DNA from: ZC4RG29 sp032907565
Lineage (GTDB): Bacteria > Bacteroidota > Bacteroidia > Cytophagales > Cyclobacteriaceae
DNA: 29,059 bases
Direction: 5' to 3'
Assembly: GCA_032907565.1 (NCBI GenBank)
Contig: JAJJPK010000013.1
Span: 1-29,059 of the forward strand
In this document: piece by piece, positions 25,362 to 29,059 of the stretch
Numbering within the stretch: position 1 is the first letter of the stretch
Layout: each line of letters begins with the position of its first letter
Notes under the pieces: model-generated
Told to the model about the DNA's origin: nothing
Databases searched by the model: none
The model's input: the letters and a program-made list of their open reading frames with translations, nothing else
Made by a program: the position numbers and the translations under genes

Positions 25362-27146
25362 TTAATCTATTTTGAGGACGGCCATAAAAGCCTCTTGTGG
25401 GATTTCGACATTGCCAACCTGGCGCATGCGCTTCTTTCCTTTCTTTTGTTTCTCCAGGAGCTTTCGCTTACGGGAGATATCGCCACCGTAACATTTCGCG
25501 AGCACGTTTTTGCGTAAGGCCTTTACGGTTTCACGGGCGATGATCTTTTGCCCGATCGCAGCCTGGATGGCAATTTCGAACATCTGTCGGGGAATGAGCT
25601 CTTTGAGTTTTTCGCACAGCTTTCTTCCCCAGTCGTACGCTTTTGAGCGGTGAACGATGGCCGACAGCGCATCCACCCTGTCGCCATTTAGCATAACATC
25701 GAGCTTTACCATGTCGGACTCCCGGAATCCGATCAGGTGATAATCAAGGGAAGCGTACCCGCGGGATATCGTCTTCAGTTTATCGAAGAAGTCGAAGACA
25801 ATCTCCGACAGGGGCATTTCGAAACTCAGTTCCACCCGGTCGGTCGTCAGGTAATGCTGATTTTTCAGAATGCCACGCTTGTCCATACAAAGCCCCATGA
25901 TCGGACCGATGTACTCCGACTTGGTAATGATCTGGGCCATTATGAAAGGCTCTTCAATATGGTCCATGCGTGTTGGGTCCGGCATTTCCGACGGCGCGTT
26001 GATGAACTTAACCGACCCGTCCGTCATGATCGCACGGAACTGCACGGAAGGTACGGTCGTAATCACGGTCATGCCGAATTCGCGTTCCAGTCGTTCCTGC
26101 ACGATCTCCATGTGGAGCATGCCGAGGAAGCCGCAGCGGAATCCAAATCCCAACGCTGCGGATGTCTCGGGTTCCCACACCAACGATGCGTCGTTGAGTT
26201 GAAGCTTCTCCATGGAAGCTCTCAGTTCTTCAAACTCAGACGTATCGACCGGATATATCCCCGCAAACACCATGGGCTTCACGTTCTCGAAACCCTTGAT
26301 CGGTTCACCCGGGCGATCGACGTGCGTGATGGTATCCCCCACTTTCACTTCGCTCGCGACCTTGATGCCGGAGATCAGGTAACCGACGTTGCCTGCGCTT
26401 ATCTCCTTTACCGGTTGTTGCTGTAACTTGAGAATGCCGATCTCGTCTGCGTCGTATACGCGCTTGGTCGCGATGAATTTGACGACGTCGCGTGTGCGTA
26501 TCGTACCGTTAAAGACTCTGAAGTAGACCTCCACACCCCGGAAGGAATTATACACCGAATCGAAGATCATCGCCTGAAGCGGCGCGTTGGGATCACCTTT
26601 CGGAGCCGGGATGCGGTCGACAACAGCGTCGAGGATTTCGCGGATGCCGATACCTTCTTTGGCGCTGGCGGCGATGATGTCCTCGCGCTTACAACCGATC
26701 AGATCGACGATCTGGTCTGCCACCGAATCGGGATTGGCGTGAGGAAGGTCGATCTTGTTCATGACCGGGATGATCTCGAGGTCGTGTTCCAGTGCCAGGT
26801 ACAGGTTGGAAATGGTCTGGGCCTCGATGCCCTGGCTGGCGTCGACCACCAGCAGGGCGCCTTCACAGGCCGCGATGGCACGCGACACTTCATACGAGAA
26901 ATCGACGTGGCCCGGGGTATCGATCAGGTTCAGGGTGTAGGTCTGGTCACCGCGCTGGTAGTTCATCTGGATCGCGTGGGCTTTAATCGTGATCCCCTTT
27001 TCGCGTTCCAGATCCATGTTATCCAGTACCTGGGCCTGCATTTCGCGCTGCGTCAGCGTGCCGGTCGCCTCCAGCAGGCGGTCGGCCAAAGTGCTCTTGC
27101 CGTGGTCGATGTGGGCGATAATGCAGAAATTGCGGATGTTTTCCAT
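25362..27146 (-). CDS. lepA: Elongation factor 4 (ribosome back-translocase)
   Basis: A translational GTPase that acts on stalled or mis-translocated ribosomes and in 30S biogenesis. The 594-residue length fits the family. The G domain has AHIDHGKST (G1), the REKGITIKA switch, DTPGHVDF (G3) and NKIDLP (G4). EF-G-like domains II, III and V follow, then the LepA-specific C-terminal domain with AKCYGGDISRKRKLLEKQKKGKKRM near its end. The leader contains GAGGAG (27158-27163) 11 nt before the ATG, an unusual Shine-Dalgarno-like element for this phylum. A perfect -7 box stands at 27183-27190. It is followed 103 nt later by folD. Confidence 0.97.
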   Translation of the reverse strand: MENIRNFCIIAHIDHGKSTLADRLLEATGTLTQREMQAQVLDNMDLEREKGITIKAHAIQMNYQRGDQTYTLNLIDTPGHVDFSYEVSRAIAACEGALLVVDASQGIEAQTISNLYLALEHDLEIIPVMNKIDLPHANPDSVADQIVDLIGCKREDIIAASAKEGIGIREILDAVVDRIPAPKGDPNAPLQAMIFDSVYNSFRGVEVYFRVFNGTIRTRDVVKFIATKRVYDADEIGILKLQQQPVKEISAGNVGYLISGIKVASEVKVGDTITHVDRPGEPIKGFENVKPMVFAGIYPVDTSEFEELRASMEKLQLNDASLVWEPETSAALGFGFRCGFLGMLHMEIVQERLEREFGMTVITTVPSVQFRAIMTDGSVKFINAPSEMPDPTRMDHIEEPFIMAQIITKSEYIGPIMGLCMDKRGILKNQHYLTTDRVELSFEMPLSEIVFDFFDKLKTISRGYASLDYHLIGFRESDMVKLDVMLNGDRVDALSAIVHRSKAYDWGRKLCEKLKELIPRQMFEIAIQAAIGQKIIARETVKALRKNVLAKCYGGDISRKRKLLEKQKKGKKRMRQVGNVEIPQEAFMAVLKID

Positions 27147-27182
27147 ACCCGGTCCTACTCCTCAGAATTTTTTTAGGAACTG

Positions 27183-27190
27183 CAAAAGTA
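27183..27190 (-). promoter_or_regulatory. -7 box of the lepA promoter
   Basis: The minus strand reads TACTTTTG, a perfect TAnnTTTG, giving a predicted start near 27177 and a leader of about 30 nt before the lepA ATG. No TTG lies at the -33 distance. Confidence 0.55.
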
Positions 27191-27263
27191 GATATTATTT
27201 GCCGATCCTGAGGGAATGAAATGGCCCATTTTGGGCGCTTCGCTGGGGATTTTGGCGGGGAAG

Positions 27264-28541
27264 TCAGCGCTTGTAAACGACGCCGTTCTTCATGACGAAG
27301 ACGACGTGTTCCAGGACGCGGATGTTTTCCAGCGGGTTGCCGCTGACCGCGATGATATCGGCATATTTTCCCGGCTCGAGGGCGCCGAGCTCGTCAGCCA
27401 TTCCCAGGATAGCCGCATTGGTGACTGTGGCCGAACGAATCGCCTCCGAAGGCGGCATGCCGGCGTCTACCATATAGCCAAACTCGCGGGCATTCTGACC
27501 GTGCGGGCCCACCCCGCTGTCGGTGCCAAACGCGATCTTTACACCGCGTTTGTACGCCTTCGCGAATGTCCGCTGGATCTGCGGTCCAACCTCCAGGGCT
27601 TTGGGCACTACGAGTGGGTGGAAATAGCCTTCTTCTTTTGCCTTGTCGGCAACAAACTGTCCGGCCGATATCGTCGGGACATAATACGTTCCCTTCTGTA
27701 TCATGAGGTCCATGATATCGTCGGTCATCATCGTGCCGTGTTCAATCGTAGTAATGCCTGCGCGAACTGCGCGTCGCATCCCCTCGGCGCCATGCGCGTG
27801 CGCAGCGACATGCATGCCGTAGTCGCGCGCCGTCTCCACAATGGCCTGAAGTTCAGCATCCGTAAATTGGGGTCCAGAGCCATCCTTTGCCAGGCTTAAC
27901 ACGCCTCCCGTGGCCGTGATCTTGATGAGATCTACACCATCCTTATAGCGCTGACGCACCGCTTTCCTCGCTTCATCAGGTCCGTTGATCACACCCTCGG
28001 CCGGCCCGGGATCACCCATAAGGTCCCTGCGAAATGCATTCGTCGGATCGGCATGGCCACCCGTTGTTGCAATGGACTTGCCGGCGGAAAATATGCGGGG
28101 CCCTTCAATGAGACCCTGGTTGATGGCGTTACGAAGGGCAGTATTCACGCCCGACCCGCCCAGGTCACGCACCGTGGTAAAGCCCGCGTACAGAGTTCTC
28201 TTGGCAAAGACAACGGAGCGGAAGGCAACGTCTTCTGGATTTAATGTGAACATATCCAGTTCCTCATCCTCCCTGGTTTCGCCCTCGAGGTGAACGTGCA
28301 TGTCGATAAGGCCGGGCAGCACTGTAAGATTTTTCAGATCGATAAGGCTGTCGCCGGATGTTGGCGGCAGGTACCCGCGTTCTACGCTGGCGATAGAGTC
28401 GCCCTGGACGACGATCGTCCGCTCCGATAAGAGTCTGCCTGCCTTTACATCATAGATATGGCCGCAGTGCAGGAGTGTGCGCTGAGCACATGCGGGAAAG
28501 ACGACGCAAAAAAGAAGGAGTGAACAGGCATATCGGATCAT
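27264..28541 (-). CDS. Exported amidohydrolase (imidazolonepropionase/prolidase-like)
   Basis: A 425-residue metal-dependent hydrolase of the amidohydrolase superfamily, exported by a signal peptide (MIRYACSLLLFCVVFPACAQ; cleavage after ACA is likely, and the lipobox is poor). Metal-site motifs are present: DMHVHLEGE (H82, H84), the LIKITATGGV lysine that is carboxylated in related Xaa-Arg/Xaa-Pro dipeptidases, HAHG, TIEHGTMM and the catalytic Asp in GTDSGV. The closest families I know hydrolyse dipeptides or N-acyl amino acids, so periplasmic peptide degradation is the likely role, but the substrate cannot be fixed from sequence. Its ATG overlaps the TerB-like gene stop in an ATGA, so the two are translationally coupled. 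Confidence 0.9.
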   Translation of the reverse strand: MIRYACSLLLFCVVFPACAQRTLLHCGHIYDVKAGRLLSERTIVVQGDSIASVERGYLPPTSGDSLIDLKNLTVLPGLIDMHVHLEGETREDEELDMFTLNPEDVAFRSVVFAKRTLYAGFTTVRDLGGSGVNTALRNAINQGLIEGPRIFSAGKSIATTGGHADPTNAFRRDLMGDPGPAEGVINGPDEARKAVRQRYKDGVDLIKITATGGVLSLAKDGSGPQFTDAELQAIVETARDYGMHVAAHAHGAEGMRRAVRAGITTIEHGTMMTDDIMDLMIQKGTYYVPTISAGQFVADKAKEEGYFHPLVVPKALEVGPQIQRTFAKAYKRGVKIAFGTDSGVGPHGQNAREFGYMVDAGMPPSEAIRSATVTNAAILGMADELGALEPGKYADIIAVSGNPLENIRVLEHVVFVMKNGVVYKR

Positions 28542-28936
28542 CGGGTGAGGTATTTCTTTGTTTCCGCTTCCAGTTTTTGTTTTTCATCATCGTCCATCTC
28601 GTGGGAAGGCACGTTCAACATCAGGTCGAAAAGTACGTCTTTTCGATAGCCGAGTTTTTCCGCGATAGTTGAACAGAACAGCATTTCCTCGCGAAACATC
28701 TTCTCGTCGACTTTCATCAGCTGAACGAGATGAAAAAGGAAATCGAATTTTTCGGAATCGGTCAGGTTGGAAGGAACGACAATCTCGTGCCGGCGGCCGA
28801 TGATTTCCTCCATCTCTTTGGCCGACACTCCATTCGCCAACCCAATGTTCATGATGTAATTCTTCTCCCGGTCCGCAATCATTCCATCGATGGCGGCCAG
28901 GCTTACCAGCAACTTTACCTTCTCTATGGCGGTCAT
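28538..28936 (-). CDS. TerB-like (tellurite-resistance-fold) small protein
   Basis: A 132-residue all-helical cytoplasmic protein (from ATG 28936, start MTAIEKVKLLVSLAAIDGMI). The pattern of acidic loops AAIDGMIADREKNYI and LMKVDEKMFREE matches the duplicated helical TerB/DjlA-N fold, which in some relatives binds metal through such acidic residues. It has no signal peptide. An upstream in-frame ATG at 28987 would add 17 residues that do not look like the fold. Its role is unknown; the family name does not imply tellurite resistance here. The stop is coupled to the amidohydrolase start by a 4-nt ATGA overlap. Confidence 0.75.
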   Translation of the reverse strand: MTAIEKVKLLVSLAAIDGMIADREKNYIMNIGLANGVSAKEMEEIIGRRHEIVVPSNLTDSEKFDFLFHLVQLMKVDEKMFREEMLFCSTIAEKLGYRKDVLFDLMLNVPSHEMDDDEKQKLEAETKKYLTR

Positions 28937-29050
28937 ACCCACATTCTTTGAACCTCGGAAATTGTAAAATCCCTGCAGATATTCCAACAGATGAACTCAC
29001 ACAGGGGCCGTTTGTTGTATTGAATAGTGCCGGCGTGTTCGGCAAAAGCA

Positions 29051-29058
29051 TAATTTTG
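29051..29058 (+). promoter_or_regulatory. Possible -7 box of a divergent gene beyond the right edge
   Basis: TAATTTTG is a perfect TAnnTTTG match on the plus strand at the extreme right edge, pointing out of the window. No TTG stands 19-21 nt upstream. It suggests a plus-strand gene starting just outside, divergent from the TerB-like gene. Confidence 0.3.
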
Positions 29059-29059
29059 G

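Noticed and set aside
27224..27236. Small hairpin GCCCA-TTT-TGGGC between the amidohydrolase and lepA as a terminator
   Set aside because: The stem is only 5 bp and no T-run follows on the minus strand.

Overview
The window comes from a Bacteroidota chromosome, most likely the Cytophagales (a Chryseolinea/Ohtaekwangia-like lineage is my guess and untested). The evidence is a SusC/SusD pair, a secreted protease with a type IX secretion (T9SS) sorting tail, promoter boxes of the Bacteroidota TAnnTTTG type, the near absence of Shine-Dalgarno sequences, and the 16S rRNA sequence. Nearly everything is chromosomal core. I see no insertion sequence, phage, plasmid or CRISPR signature. All genes are on the minus strand except tRNA-Leu, tig, clpP and clpX.

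Layout. Positions 1-951 hold the 5' two thirds of a 16S rRNA gene running off the left edge, followed upstream by a ~330-nt leader and a strong rRNA promoter that starts only about 20 nt after the stop of purA. Next, in transcription order, come spoT/rsh, then fur, an orphan STAS protein and purA. The plus-strand block 6033-9726 is tRNA-Leu(UAG), a probable terminator, tig, clpP and clpX (co-translational folding and ATP-dependent proteolysis). It converges on lpxB with 7 nt between the stops. queD lies directly upstream of lpxB.

Positions 11342-20101 are the accessory heart of the window: a tight four-gene cassette of SusC-type TonB-dependent transporter, SusD-type lipoprotein, Calx-beta lipoprotein and a 1154-residue T9SS-exported subtilisin. 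With no carbohydrate enzymes and no dedicated regulator, it reads as a protein/peptide-utilisation locus. Just upstream is a TPR / beta-propeller / regulatory-domain / OmpA protein with the architecture of the T9SS component PorE.

Positions 22133-25258 hold pabC, pabB, queE and folD (folate, one-carbon and queuosine metabolism), overlapping or closely spaced. An 8-bp tandem repeat sits in the leader immediately upstream of folD. lepA follows, and then a secreted amidohydrolase translationally coupled to a TerB-like protein at the right edge.

Functional themes: growth-rate control (SpoT, PurA and an rRNA operon side by side), protein quality control (Tig-ClpP-ClpX) and extracellular protein use (protease plus SusCD plus PorE-like protein). 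I found no wholly novel system. The best candidate for closer study is the SusCD-Calx-beta-subtilisin cassette.
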